Assembly: GCA_947471745.1 (NCBI GenBank)
Contig: CANJKZ010000463.1
Location: 940,001 to 1,004,000 of the forward strand
Length of the DNA stretch: 64,000 nucleotides
Direction: 5' to 3'
DNA from: Closterium sp. Naga37s-1
Lineage: Eukaryota; Streptophyta; Zygnematophyceae; Desmidiales; Closteriaceae
This document shows, one piece after another, positions 10,514-21,764 of this stretch (the stretch's first letter is position 1; the number at the start of each line of letters is the position of its first letter). The notes below the pieces were generated by a model, which did not search any database, was not told the DNA's origin, and worked only from the letters and a program-made list of their open reading frames with translations. The translations under genes were made by a program, and so were the position numbers.

Positions 10514-12191
10514 ATGCTGCTCGTCGCCGCGACCGGGGAGGTGTTCGGTCGAGCATGCTACAACGGACGAGTCCTCTGCACCGACCTTCGCCCCTGCTCG
10601 ACGCGGTCGCCGTCGACCGAGGTGGTGGCTCTGCAGACGATCGTCTCGGCGACGAAGCCGACCCCTGACCGGTTGCATGCAAGGCTCGTGCACGTCGGCG
10701 TCGACACGATCAAGAGCTTGGCGAAGCATGAAGTTGCTACTGGGCTCGACATCAAGCTGTCGACCGGAGCAGACCCGCCGTGTGTCTCGTGCGTCAGAGG
10801 AAAGCTGACGCGGCACACCTTCCCCGACAAGGGCTTGGGCGCCGAGGAGGCACTGGCTGTCGTGCACATTGACTTGTGCGGGCCATTTCGGGTGGCTGCC
10901 AAGGATGGCAGCTTGTACTTCCTGCTGCTAAAGGATCGGCACACTCGGTTTGTGTGGGCAATGCCGGTCGCCAAGAAGAGCGACATGCTGCGGGAGTTTC
11001 AGCAGTGGCTGGTGCTGGTAGAGCGGCAGACGAAGAAGTCGGTGCTGATGCTCCACTCAGACCGAGAAGGGGAGTTCCTTGGGAAGGAGTTCACCAACTT
11101 CGTCAACGGGAAGGGCATCGTCCACGACCTGACGTGCCCTTACACTCCGCAGCAGAACGGCATGGCTGAGCGGGAGTGCAACACTATTGGTGGCACCTTG
11201 CCCTACGACAGGCTGTCTGGGTGCGCAAATGCTTGGAGCGGTCGACGACGCTGCCGGGGACGACGCCGTACCAGCTGCTGACTGGGAAGAAGCCCGACCT
11301 CACGCTGGCGCGGGTGTGGGGCTGCATGGTGCAGTTCATGGTTCCTGAGCAGCAGCGCGGTGGGAAGCTGGCGCTGAAGGCTCGCTGGGGGCTTCACCTG
11401 GGTGTGTCGCCGAAGAGCAAGGGCTGGGAGGTGCTGGACTTGACCGACAATAAGATCGTCTCGTCGATCGAGGTGATCTTCTATGAGGCGTTGTCGCTAG
11501 ATGTGTGGAAGGCAAAGTATGGGCCGGCGTCAGGGCGGACACAAGCACACCCGCCGACGGACACCTCAACGGCGACGGTCCCGCTGCTCGCCGAGGTCGA
11601 CGACCCTGCTGATGAGGATGTCGTGGAAGTTCTTCCGCCTCCCCCTGTTCTTGCTCCTCTCACCCCCGTCGCCGATCGGCCACCGGCGATGAGGGGAGCT
11701 TTGAGGCGTCGCCTGGGGCGCCGGCCAGTAGCATCGCCAGCGGCCGACAAGGTGCCAAGCTCGTCGACAAGGGCGTGAAGCCATCCACGATAGAGGAGCA
11801 GCACACAGGGGAGCCGGTCGAACAGGAGGTAGCAGCAGGGGTGCAATCGACAGGGGAGCAGCAGAGGGGGTGGTTGACAGGGGAGCTGTCGAAGTCAGTA
11901 GGAGGTGATCAGCTGGTCAAAGGGTCAAAGCAGCTGGCCGACGACGTGCACGTCAACGAGGAAGGGGAGCCATCGGCAAGAGAAGAGTCCACCGACAGCG
12001 ATGTGGTGGAGGTTCCGATCGAGAAGCCTGAGCTACAATGCACAGGTGGAACTCGGAAGCCACCGGAGCGGCTGGTCTTCCATGCCTGCCTGCCACTAGC
12101 TGCCTTCACCATGGTGTACGACAACGCCGAAGATGACGTCAACCTGCCGAAGCTCGACCCTGACGTACATGCCGACCCCGAAAACCGCTGA
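10514..12191 (+). pseudogene. integrase of element F
   Basis: Contents in order: a pre-integrase Cys pair (PCVSCVRGK, about 10785-10810), the core with IDLCGPF (first Asp, about 10870), HSDREGEF (second Asp, about 11060) and QQNGMAERE (Glu, about 11160), then a frame change near 11200. The C-terminal extension runs to about 11778, then an acidic linker ending at TGA 12189-12191. It would catalyse cDNA insertion. The multiple breaks make it inactive. Confidence 0.87.
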
Positions 12192-12203
12192 GACATCGCC
12201 ACG

Positions 12204-13750
12204 ATGATGGTGAAGGAGGCGCTGGCGAGCTGGAAGGGCGAGGCGGTGAAGGCCGCCATGGACGAGGAGATCCGCAGCCTAATCGGCATGGGCACTTGGG
12301 AGCTGGTCGAACGCCCACGCGGGGTGAACATCATGAAGAGCTGTTGGGTGATGTTGACCAAGTACCACATCGACGACACCGTCGAGCGCGAGAAGGCGAG
12401 GCTGGTCGTGAAGGGCTTCACGCAGGTATACGGCGCCAACTACGACGAGACGTACTTGTCGGTGAGCAGCTACATCACGTTGAGGATCTTCCTCAGCATC
12501 GTCACCGTCCTCGACCTCAACCTGATGCAGCTCGACATGAAGAACGCTTTCCTGTAGAGTAAGCTCGACCGGGTGCTGTACATGTACCAGCCGGACTACT
12601 TCGACGACGGGACCGGCTGGGTGTGCAAGCTACTGAAGAGCCCCTATGGGCTGAAGCAGTGGCCGCTGCTGTGGTACAGGGCTCTCGACGTCGTGCTACT
12701 GGGCGCTGGCTGGAAGAAGAGCCAGGTCGACGAGGTGCTCTACTTCAAGGTCGGCGACGACGGAGTGACCTGCTGGGTGCTGGTCTACGTCGACGACCTG
12801 CTCGCTGCCAGCAGTAGCACCGCGATGCTTGAGCTGAAGGAGCTGCTGGAGGCCGCCTTCGAGCTGCGCGAGATCTCGCTGGTGGTGAAGTACCTTGGGC
12901 TGGAGATCGTGCGCGACAGACCGGCAAGGAAGCCGTAGCTGCACCAACAGGGCTACGCCGACAAGCTGCGAAGGCGCTTCATCGACAAGGAGCAGGGCGG
13001 CCGAGTTTTGAAGACGCCGGTCTTGGTCGATGCCTACGCCGAGCTGACATTCGACGACGAGGAGGCGCAGGAGCGCGAGGAGGAGTACCGGCAGAAGGTT
13101 GGCTCGCTGCAGTTCGCGGCGACAACGACGAGGCCGGACATCGCCTTTGCCTGCAGCAAGCTAGGGAGCAGCCTCATGGTGAGGAGTGACCAGCACTGGA
13201 CTGAGGTCGACCGCTGCCTGGCCTACCTCGCTGACACCCGCGACACCGCCCTGGAGTTCGGCGGTGGGCTAGAGTTGCTGGAGCTGATCGGCTATGACGC
13301 AGGCGACAAGCAGAACTGGACGAGCACGGGCGGCTACATGTTCGTCTCCTGGTCGAGCCAGCGCATCAAGCGACGCTCTCCTCGACCGAGTCAGAATACG
13401 TCGCGGCCACGTACGTCGGCAAGGAGGGACGTTGACTTCGCTTCCTCCTTGCAGAATTCAAGCTGCTTGACGCTGGGAAGCCGACCAACCTCCACGTGGA
13501 CAACAAGTTTGCCATCCCGGTCACTGAGGGCTTGGGGCTGATGGGCAACCTCAAGCACATGGAGCGACGCTATGCCTGGCTGCAGCACATGGTGAGGCGC
13601 GGGAAGTTTGTGCTGAAGTACATCCCGACCACCGAGCAGCCGGCTGACTTCCTAACGAAGGCGCTGCATTTTCCGGCCTTCAACCGGTGCTCTATCGCCA
13701 TTGGCCAAGTGCGTCTGGCCAACGTCGGTGATGGGGACGACAAGGTGTAG
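12204..13750 (+). pseudogene. reverse transcriptase-RNase H of element F
   Basis: RT begins with a GTWELVERPRG-type segment; LMQLDMKNAFL holds the first catalytic Asp but is followed at once by TAG (12555-12557). Next come KSPYGLKQ, LVYVDDLLA (YVDD, about 12785) and a further TAG at 12936-12938. RNase H follows from 13000, with QFAATTTRPDIAFA and a frame change at about 13375-13420. The end (MERRYAWLQHMVRR, ADFLTKALHFPAF) reads to TAG 13750. The last 330 bases are duplicated at 6449-6785. Confidence 0.88.
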
Positions 13751-13883
13751 CAGTATGCCGTGCCCTTCTGCACGGCTGGTGCAGTGACGGCGTGCTGTGT
13801 GTGGGGTGCACGTCGAGGACAAGTTCTCTCCATGGAGTTCTGCCGTGTGGGCTGGGGTCCCAAGCGAGAGTGCGACAGGAGAG

Positions 13884-14742
13884 TGTTAACGAGAATGGAG
13901 TGTTGGCCCCGCCCTCGCTTGGGCAACGCCGACGACTTGCTCGATGGGCGTCGTCGAGCTGCAGGGATCACTGTGGTGTCGCCGTCGACCAGGGGTGCTC
14001 GATAGCCTTCTTCTGCAGGGCAGGACGACGAAGTGGTTGTCGACCTGCACAGGCCTGTCACGGGGCTGGAACCGTCGACCAGGGAGCTTGACAGATGCAG
14101 CTGATTGGGCTGGTCGTTGGTTGGGCCGTTGACCAGGAGGAGCAGTTCGACGGGGAGGTCGACGGAGCAGTCCGTCGACATGACAAGTGAGCAGCGGTCG
14201 ACAAGGGGAGCTTGGTGACAACATCTAACAGTGCTGGTCAACGGAGGGGTCCGTCGACCATGGTGTTGCTCGACGGGAGCTGTGGTCGACCAGAGGCACT
14301 TGGTATTCGACCAGAGGCACCTGGTGGTCGACCAGAGGCACTTGGTGGTCGACCAGAGCACCTGGTGGTGTCCAGGTCGACCAGGTAACCTGCTCGGCGA
14401 GTTCTGCAGAGGCACACGAACGTTGTTGAGGTTGCAGTGACGAAGGCGACTTTGGGCTGTTATCCCAAAGTCAATATGGCTCATCAGGCGCAGACAACAG
14501 CCGATGGATGCACAACGGTGCAAGTCGGGCCAATTGTATGCGCGCACATGCGAGCATGCGCAATGCTGCTATCTACGGGTGCAATGCTGGTCAGCCGCAC
14601 TGCTGCAGCGTTGGCACGCCGTCGACCTGCAGTGTTGGCAGGTCGCCTATCTGCAGTGCTGGCGCAGCTCCTCTACGCAACACTGGCAGGCGGTCGACCA
14701 TGCAGTGCTGGTGGTCGACCAGGTTAGCTGCGGAATTGCTAG
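13884..14742 (+). repeat. 3' LTR of element F, truncated by element B
   Basis: Starts TGTTAACGAGAATGG after GCGACAGGAGAG and matches 6915-7798 closely. At about 14283-14368 it holds four tandem copies of the 21-bp GTCGACCAGAGGCACTTGG-type unit. It stops at ...GAATTGCTAG where the LTR of element B begins (14743). Confidence 0.8.
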
Positions 14743-14862
14743 TGTCAGATTGATGAACGAGAATGATGAACTAGGAAAGAGTTGGGTACAAGTACTAACC
14801 CTAATTGGGTTGTACCCCTTATGGGCTACCCCACTACAGCCTACACAATGTAAGCTAGCAAG
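14743..14862 (-). repeat. 3' LTR of element B, outer end deleted
   Basis: Begins TGTCAGATTGATGAACG and holds the family core GGGTTGTACCCCTTATGGGC. Compared with G, the segment covering the sense-strand LTR start and part of the polypurine tract is missing, so CTAGCAAGTGGGGGAGAAC follows directly. Confidence 0.8.
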
Positions 14863-15072
14863 TGGGGGAGAACAAGTGGTCATAAGACCAGTCAAGAAAA
14901 GCGAAGCAAGCTCAGGGTGGATCACAAAGTCACCACACTGTCCGAGCACAAGCAAAGGGCCACAAGGCCAGTTCACATGCAGAGTTATATAACAAAGAAC
15001 AAACAATACAGTGATCATACCCTTACAAGAGTAAGCATGCAGGTATATATATAGCTCACAGTACAAGTAAAG

Positions 15073-17216
15073 TCACACAGTGAGCAAGTGAGGCAAAGTA
15101 GGCACAAGGCCTAACACAGTAGAGAAGCGCTGATGATCACCAGGCGGAAGTGCCTTGGTAAATATATCAGCAGTGTTGGCCCTAGTGGCCACGTACGCAA
15201 GACGAAGCTGACCACGCTGCTGCAACTCTCGAGCAAGGAAGTATCGCAGAGCGATGTGCTTCGTTCTGTGCTCCAGTCTGTGCTCCTGACACAAGGCAAT
15301 CATGGCCTTGTTGTCTACGTACAGAACTGGAGGCGAACGAGGCTGCTCTCCCAAGTCAGTCAGCAGGTAGGTGAGCCAGCGTAGCTCCTGTGCTGCCATG
15401 GCCCCGCGTAGATCTCGGCCTCACAACTGGAGCTGAGAACCGAAGACGAGCGGGTAGACCGCCAGGAAACAGAGCCAGAGCCAAGGCTGAAGGTGTAACC
15501 CTGTGACGACCGCTGCGTAGCTGAGTCGTCAACCCAGGAAGCGTCTGCGTGACCGGTGAGGACAACTGGACCCCGTCCTCCAAGCACGAGCCCCATGCCC
15601 GACGTACTGCACAAGTAACGCAGTACCCTCTTTGCAGCATCCCAGTGCACCTTTCGGTGCCTACCAGGAGCCACGTAGCGAGCCAAGAGGCTGAGAGGGT
15701 ATGCGAGGTCAGGTCGTGTGCATGTCATCAGGTACATGAGGCAACCCACAAGCTCTGGGTACGGACCACTCGGCTCTACGGACTCGTCTGAAGGTGGAGC
15801 TGAGAGCGAGTGGCTGGTAGATAGAGGAGTGGGCTGTGGCGAGGAGAACTTGAAACCGAAGCACTGAAGGACCTGGTGCACCATGTGTGACTGAGTCAGT
15901 GTGATGGTGCGCCGTGCTCTGTCCCGGGTGATCTACAAGCCAAGATAGATGCGCAGTTCACCCAGGTTAGTGTAGGTGTGTCTCTTCTGCAGCTCCGACT
16001 TCACAAGGGTCAGTGCCTCAGTGTCAGCCGTGGCAAAGACGAGGTCGTCGACGTACACGAGGACGTAGAACGGCGGCAGGGAGGTGTCGGTGCGTAGAAA
16101 CAGGGACGGGTCGGCAGTAGAAGGAGCAAAACCAAGAGCCGCAAGCGTAGTCCTCAGTGTGTCGTGCCACTCGCGAGGCGCCTGGCGGAGACCGTAGACT
16201 GGCCGCCGGAGGCTCCACTGGGTACCTGCAGGAAACGACCCAGTGAAGCCAGGTGGGCGGCGCAGCCAGATCTCTTCGTGCAGGCTGCCTTGCAAGAAAG
16301 CTGTACTGAAGTCCAGAGAGTGCAACTCGTAGTCACGCTGAGCAGCGACGTGCAGCAACACCCGAAGAGTGGTCATCTTCAGGGGGGGAGAGAAGGTCTA
16401 AAAGTAGTCGACCCCTTGTCGCTAACTGAAGCCTCGAGCAACGTAACGCGCCTTGAAGGCAGGCGGAAAACCTGGCGACCGCTTCACCCTAAAAATCCAC
16501 ATGCCATCGACTATGTTCGGCTCAGGTGGGGGAACCTCGTCGACGTAGGTGCCTGTGGACTTCCAGGATTTAGGGTTTGCATCCATGGCTGCCTGCCACT
16601 GAGAGGAGTAAGGACCCGTAATCGCCTCTGCGTAAGAGCGCGGGGTCGGGATGTCTGGTTAATCCGGGTCTCCCTCAGGGGCAAGCAGCATGGAAGCAAA
16701 ACGAGGTACAGCAGCTGCAAGACACTCAAAGTCCTCCTGCCTGTCCTCAAGGACGTCCGTGCCAAGAGCACACTCACCCCCGACGGACGGAGGATTGGCA
16801 GACTCAGACTCAGCAACAAGAGCAGTGGTGTAGTCTAGACGACAGGCAGCAGCAAAGTCAAGCAGCTCAGCAACTAGAGCAGACGCAGCTGCAGACTCGA
16901 AGGAAGGGTCAGTGATAGCAGTGGCGAGGAGACGAGTGACAGTGGGATTGGCAGCACGAGCACGGTCAGACTCAGGGTCAGGGACCTCAGGAAGAGAGGA
17001 CTCAGGAGGAGCAGGCCGAGGAACACGCAGTGGAACAGAGGAAGGACGGAGTGCCATAGCGTGCGTGCCGGGGACAGGAGGAGGACGCGAACGAGGAACG
17101 CCACGAGCAGTGCAAATAGGCGAGACAGGACGAGACGTAGACTCACAACTCTCTATAAGACCGCTGGACTGCTCAGTGTAAGGAGAGGGAGCAGGCAGTG
17201 GAGAGGCCGGCTGCAA
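15073..17216 (-). pseudogene. RT-RNase H of element B
   Basis: From 17216 down: linker end and a GGECALGTDVLEDRQED segment; TAA at about 16659 where sisters have Ala; the RT region with a TAG (ancestral Gln of YFQTF) at about 16377; RT palm LDFSTAFLQG; LVYVDDLVF (YVDD, near 16050); TAG at 15933 (LGLQ). Then come RNase H with ASWVDDSATQ, a 1-bp deletion near 15400, and the tail YVDNKAMIALC...ADIFTKALPPGD ending at 15073. RT copies RNA to cDNA and RNase H removes the template. All domains are recognisable but interrupted at least four times. Confidence 0.9.
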
Positions 17217-17988
17217 CGGCAGCTGCGACTGGTCAGGCGGTGGACACAGGAGGGGAGGAGTAAGGCTAGTAGAAGACGGGACACCAAGAACCTGCTGAAG
17301 CAGGGGAACGAAGTACGGTCACGGCCGCACAGTGTCTCCAGCACCTCCAGCTCCAGGGTCAACAGCTCCAGCTCCTGCAGCTCCAGCGCCTCTAGCTCCA
17401 GCGCCACTAGCGCCAGTGCCTCCAGCTCCAGCAGCTCCAGGCACCGTAGGGTCTCCAGCTCAAGCGCCCTCAATACCACCAGTCCCGGCAGCTCCAGTAC
17501 TCCTGGTATGAGCACCTCCAGGACCAGCAGCCGCAGTACCTCCAGTACCACTAGCTCCAGCAGTAACTCCAGCACCTCCAGCTCCAGCGTCTCCACTCCG
17601 AAGGCGTGCACGCCGAACAAACCACTCACGCAGCTGCTGCGGAGACAATCGCGGCGAAGCACTAGCAGGACCTCCAGACAAAGCAGCACCCCGAGGCTCA
17701 GCACCCCCAGACTCCGCACCCTTCGACTCAGCACCCCCAGGCTCAGCACCCTCAGGCTCCACACCGACAGGGTCAGCACCCCCAGGCTCCATACCCCCCG
17801 GCTCAGCACCCTCAGACCCAGCACCCTCAGACTCCGCACCCCCCGGCTCCGCACCCCTAGACGCAGCAGCCCCAGATGCAGCACCTCGAGCAGCAACTGA
17901 GCCTACAGCTACCTGAACAGGCGCAGGACCAGAGAGAGGGTCTACCTGAGACACACCTAAGGTGCAGGACCCTGTGGCGGGAGGGGGT
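17217..17988 (-). pseudogene. integrase-RT repeat linker of element B
   Basis: This is a low-complexity Pol segment. It has a pentapeptide-like GGAEP/EGAES block (about 17900-17690), then LSPQQLREWF (about 17640), then Gly-Ala repeats (GAGGAG, GTGGT) down to about 17460, where a stop occurs. The remainder is Pro/Ser-rich. No enzymatic motif is present. The same layout occurs in C, G and H. Confidence 0.75.
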
Positions 17989-18993
17989 CTACCGGAGGGG
18001 GACCGGGAGCAAGGAAGAGCGGTAGGGGAAGAGACGGTAAAAGGGAACCGACTTGTCAAACGTGACGTCCTGAGAAGGGAAGACACGGCGCAAGGTGGGG
18101 TGGTAAAACTGCCAGCCGGGCGCGTCAGGGACAAAGCCAAGGAAGACGCAAGGGATAGCACGGGCAGAGAGCTTGTCCGCGGACGTATTGCGAACAAAGG
18201 CACGAGAACCCCAGACCCGGAACACCGACGCATCGCCAACCTCCCCCGTCCAATGCAGTGTGGGCGAGGTCTCCGGCAAGGAGACACGGGGCCAGAGGTT
18301 GAGCTGATGCGCAGCGTACCGGATCGCAAAAGGCCACAGAAAATAGGGAGCAGCCGCATGGATCATGGAGGTACGAGCGACCTCCATGACTAAGCCAATG
18401 CGGCGCTCAGCAATCCCATTTTGCTGAGGGGAGTCCGGAAGCTTGAACGACCGGAGAATGCCCTTCCCACGACAAAAGTCCTGCAAGAGGTTGGAGAACT
18501 CACCACCTCTGTCAGAGTGCAGACGCAGGACAGGAAGGTCCTGGCTAAACCGCTCGCGGAGCTGGAGACGGACTGTGCGGATCCAAAGGATCAAGACATC
18601 AACGACCTCATCCTTGCTGCGCAAGGGGAAGACCGTGGTGTACCACGTGTAGTCGTCAACTACCAGCAGAAAGTAGCGCTTGCGGCTCTGTCCATTGACG
18701 TGGGCTGGGCCCCACACGTCAATGTGGAGAGTCTGCAGGGGAGCAGTCGTCGGGGGAAACGAGGAGGAGTGAGGAGCGGCGCGCTGCCGCCCCTCGACGC
18801 AAGGAAGGCAGGGCGGGGCTGGTGAGGGCGGCAGGGGAGGCAGAGACCTGGGAAGACCAGAGACAAGAAGACGAGAGTGCATGCCACGAAGGCGTGGCAG
18901 GGAGGGGTGACCCAGGCGGTGGTACCACAGAAGAGTTTGGTGCGACAGGAGGCCACATGAGCAAGGGGCAGCTACCTGACCTGACGCGGACAC
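17989..18993 (-). pseudogene. integrase of element B
   Basis: 334 codons open from MSASGQVAAP. It shows the pre-integrase finger (HQTLLWYHRLGH ... CLPCVEG), core residues in LHIDVWGPA, HSDRGGEF and QQNGIAERR, and the C-terminal VFRVWGSRAF region. It is the longest intact integrase frame in B. It is separated from the protease by a TAG replacing Gln in AQVSASG, a stop that element D shares exactly. It runs into a frame change at 17989 before the linker. Confidence 0.88.
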
Positions 18994-19007
18994 CTAAGCA
19001 GACGCAG

Positions 19008-19736
19008 CTACCTGAGGAGGCTCGGTAGCGAGTGTGTACAGACTCGACCCTGGCCGACGATTGAAGTGGCCAGGTGACGCCCTGCCCGTGTGCACGTGCA
19101 GATTGACACACGCTGACCCCCAGGAGTGGTGGTAGTGACCATCGCATCCTGGAGGGCAGCGGTACTCACCAAGTTCGTAGAGAACGAGGGGAGGTGAAGA
19201 CCTGCTAGTGAGCCAGACGGAACCGCCGGACACGGGAGGACAGTGGAGGAACGGGCCACGACCGGGCCCCCGGAAGGGTCAGCTAGTCTGACCGGGACAG
19301 GTGCAGGGAGAGGAGTGAGGGTGGTGCTGTCACGAAAGAAACAGCGTGAGGCACCTGAGTCCAACGTGAAGGTGTGCAAGGCCTCAGCAGGCGCAGTACC
19401 AGGGAGAGTACTAGACTCACTAGCACCTAGAGGAGCAGCGGCTATACCTGGGTCAGGCGGCACACACCGGTAACAGTCACCCTCAGCACTAACAGACAAA
19501 GCATACATATCAGAAAGAACAACATGAAATTCTAGGTCAAAGATAGCAAACCTAGACCTAAGAAGATCCGCCCAGCGAGGGAGCTCGACGTCATCACCAA
19601 ACTCAGCACGCCAAGCGTCGTCGAGGCGGGAGAAGCAGCGGTGCTGAGTGTGGAGCCACCCGCAAGTGTGACCAGCACGGTCACCCGTGCGAATGACATA
19701 CGGGCAGCTACCACTACCCCCAGACGCCCCACGCAA
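19008..19736 (-). pseudogene. protease/Gag C-terminus of element B
   Basis: It opens with the Gag Cys/His finger (CPYVIRTGDRAGHTCGWLH), then the RAEFGDDVELPRW segment and the retroviral-type aspartic protease with LDSGASRCFF. It ends in a frame change after GRHLATS. It would be part of one Gag-Pol reading frame in an intact copy. Confidence 0.85.
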
Positions 19737-19796
19737 AAACCACTCACGAAGCTGCTAGGGCAACTGGGTCTCGCTCCGACGCTGCTGCTGCTGACG

Positions 19797-20774
19797 CTAG
19801 CAACCTCCAGAACCAACACGCCGAGCACCAGTCCCACCGCCACCAGTCCCACCGCCGCCACTGCTGCCACTCCCACTGCTGCCTCCACCGCCGCCACAAG
19901 AACCCCCACTCCCTCCACCAGTCCCACCGCCGCCACCACCTCCACTGCTGCCCCCACCACTACTCCCGCTGCCACCCCCACCACCCTTGCCACCCTTGCC
20001 CTTCGTGCTGCAGTGCTTCGCACTAGCAGAAGCAGCCCCAACGTCCTCAGCAACAGAGACGTCTGCAACAGCAGCAGAGGCGTAGGAGGGGGCAAGGGGG
20101 GAGGGGGAGCACCCCTCAAAGAAGGGCGGGCGCGGAGTGCCACGAGCAGCACCTACAGCAACTGCACTAGTCTCAGCTGCTAGGAGATGCTGCTCGAGGA
20201 GGTCAACAATGAGGGAGGTGGGGTCAAGGGAGAGAAAGTGGTCCTTGACAGAGCGAAGAGAGTCAGGGAGGCGAGTGACTATGAAGTAGAGGGTGATGAA
20301 TATTGGGGGCTGGTTCCTGTCAAGGAACTCAGCAGGGACGGTAGCGCGGTAGCGAGCGTCGCTAGTGCGCAGGTGGGAAACCAGGTCCTCTACTGTGGCA
20401 AAGGCTGACAGCTCGGGGAACAGGTAGGGCAGAAGCAGGCGGCCTAGGGCAGCAGTGGCAGGCGAGGAGTAGCGGGCGACTACAGCAGCGTACAGTGCCT
20501 GGGCTGTCCTGTGCTGTCCAAAGTGGGCGCATTCGGCTAACGACAGGTGGTTGCGAATGGCCAAGCGGGCAGCAGCGTCGCGAGTAAGCCACTGTGAGCG
20601 AGTCGCACTGTCAGCTGTGGCGGGAGGGGCAGGTGCGGCGCCTGACGCAAGGTCAAACAGCGAAACACTGTCCTTAGAATCGCTCAGTAGGTACAGCTGC
20701 AGGTCGTCGAGCCACGTGTCAAACTGAACCGGTCTGCCCTCATGATCGAACGCGAGAACCCTAAGCAAAGCCAT
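19797..20774 (-). pseudogene. gag of element B
   Basis: The start is the ATG complementary to 20772-20774 (MALLRVLAFDHEG); upstream codons are leader repeats. The capsid-like domain is intact, including the FGQHRTAQALY segment that A and C have lost to a deletion. The Gly/Ser tract runs about 20010-19830 and stops at TAG 19797 where sisters have Gln (GGQRQQQ). Confidence 0.88.
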
Positions 20775-20839
20775 AGTTGTGCAGCACGTAGGAGCAGCAG
20801 TAGCAGCAGTAGCAGTTGTAGCAGTAGCAGCAGTAGTAG

Positions 20840-21625
20840 CAGCAGGGACAGAGAGGCCAAGGGGCCGAGGGGTCGAGGGGCGGGGTCGAGGGGCGGGGCC
20901 GAGGGGCCTAGGGGCCGAGGGGCCAAACACGAAGGGGAGGGCCTAGGGGCCAAGGGGCCGAGGGGCCTGGGGTCTAGGGGCCGAGGGGCCTAGGGTCCGA
21001 GGGGCCTAGGGGCCGAGGGGCCAAACACGAATGGTGGGGGCCTAAGGGCCGCGGGGCCAAAGGGCCTAGGGGCCGAGGGGCCGAGGGGCGGGGCCGAGGG
21101 GCCTAGGGGCCGAAGGGCCAAACACGAAGGGGGGGGGGGGGGGGGGGGGGCCTAGGGGCCGAGGGGCCAAGGGGCCTAGGGGCCGAGGGGCCGAGGGGCG
21201 GGGCCGAGGGGCCTAGGGGCCGAGGGGCCAAGGGGCATAGGGGCCTGGGTCGCGGGTCGCGGGTCGCTAGGGGCCGAGGCTAGGGCGACGGGGCCGCAAC
21301 TAGGGGTGACGGGTCGCGGGTCGCTAGGGGCCGAGGCTAGGGCGACGGGGCCGCAGCTAGGGGCGACGGGTCGCGGGTCGCTAGGGGCCGAGGCTAGGGC
21401 GACGGGGCGACGGGGCGACGGGGCCGCGGCTAGGGGCGACGGGGCGACGGGCCCGCGGCTAGGGGCGACAGGGCAACGGGTCGCGAGTTGGGCGACGGGG
21501 CGACGGGTCGCTAGGGGCCGTGGCTAGGGGCGACAGGGCGACGGGGCGACGTGTCGCTAGGGGCCACGGCTAGGGCGACGGGGCGACAGGGCCAAGGGGC
21601 CGCGGTTAGGGGCGACGGGGCCAAT
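20840..21625 (-). repeat. GC-rich minisatellite leader of element B
   Basis: Two unit types: GGGGCCGAGGGGCCTAG (about 20850-21240), then GGGTCGCGGGTCGCTAGGGG with GCGACGGGGC (about 21240-21620). A run of 22 G lies near 21129-21150. The sense strand is C-rich. Confidence 0.88.
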
Positions 21626-21626
21626 C

Positions 21627-21707
21627 ATAAGGGGTACAACCCAATTAGGGTTAGTACTTGTACCCAACACTTTGCTAGTTCATTCATTCTCGTTCGTTAC
21701 TTTGACA
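21627..21707 (+). repeat. 5' LTR of element C, left part missing
   Basis: Starts inside the family core (ATAAGGGGTACAACCC) and ends TTTGACA, so only the last 81 bp of the LTR remain at the junction with B. Confidence 0.85.
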
Positions 21708-21739
21708 TGGAATCAGAGCAGGTTCCATGGGCCCACCAC
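21708..21739 (+). promoter_or_regulatory. PBS and GGGCCC leader motif (element C)
   Basis: TGGAATCAGAGC (21708-21719) abuts the LTR end and resembles the 3' end complement of initiator Met tRNA. TGGGCCCACCAC follows at 21728-21739, 8 nt later. Confidence 0.82.
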
Positions 21740-21764
21740 CTGCTACGCTGCTAGTACCCCCCCT

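Larger units (their letters stand above)
6915..14742 (+). mobile_element. Ty1/copia element F
   Basis: Order on the + strand: long LTR, leader, gag, protease, integrase, RT (YVDD), RNase H, LTR. It differs from the main family in having about 1-kb LTRs, no GC minisatellite leader and a canonical CCHC zinc knuckle. The copy is dead: a TRIM array splits gag, in-frame stops lie near 10498, 12191, 12557 and 12938, and frame changes lie near 9400, 11200 and 13400. The 3' LTR is cut by element B at 14742. Confidence 0.85.
14743..21626 (-). mobile_element. Ty1/copia element B (main family)
   Basis: From 21626 down: leader minisatellite, gag, protease, integrase, repeat linker, RT, RNase H, partial 3' LTR. 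The 5' LTR and PBS are lost where B meets the head of element C at about 21626. Many in-frame stops, mostly at ancestral Gln codons. B inserted into the 3' LTR of F. Confidence 0.92.

Noticed and set aside
17061-17900. Ser/Thr-rich plus-strand frame opposite the integrase-RT linker of B
   Set aside because: It is the antisense shadow of the 15-bp linker repeats. The minus strand reads the linker that is conserved in C, G and H.
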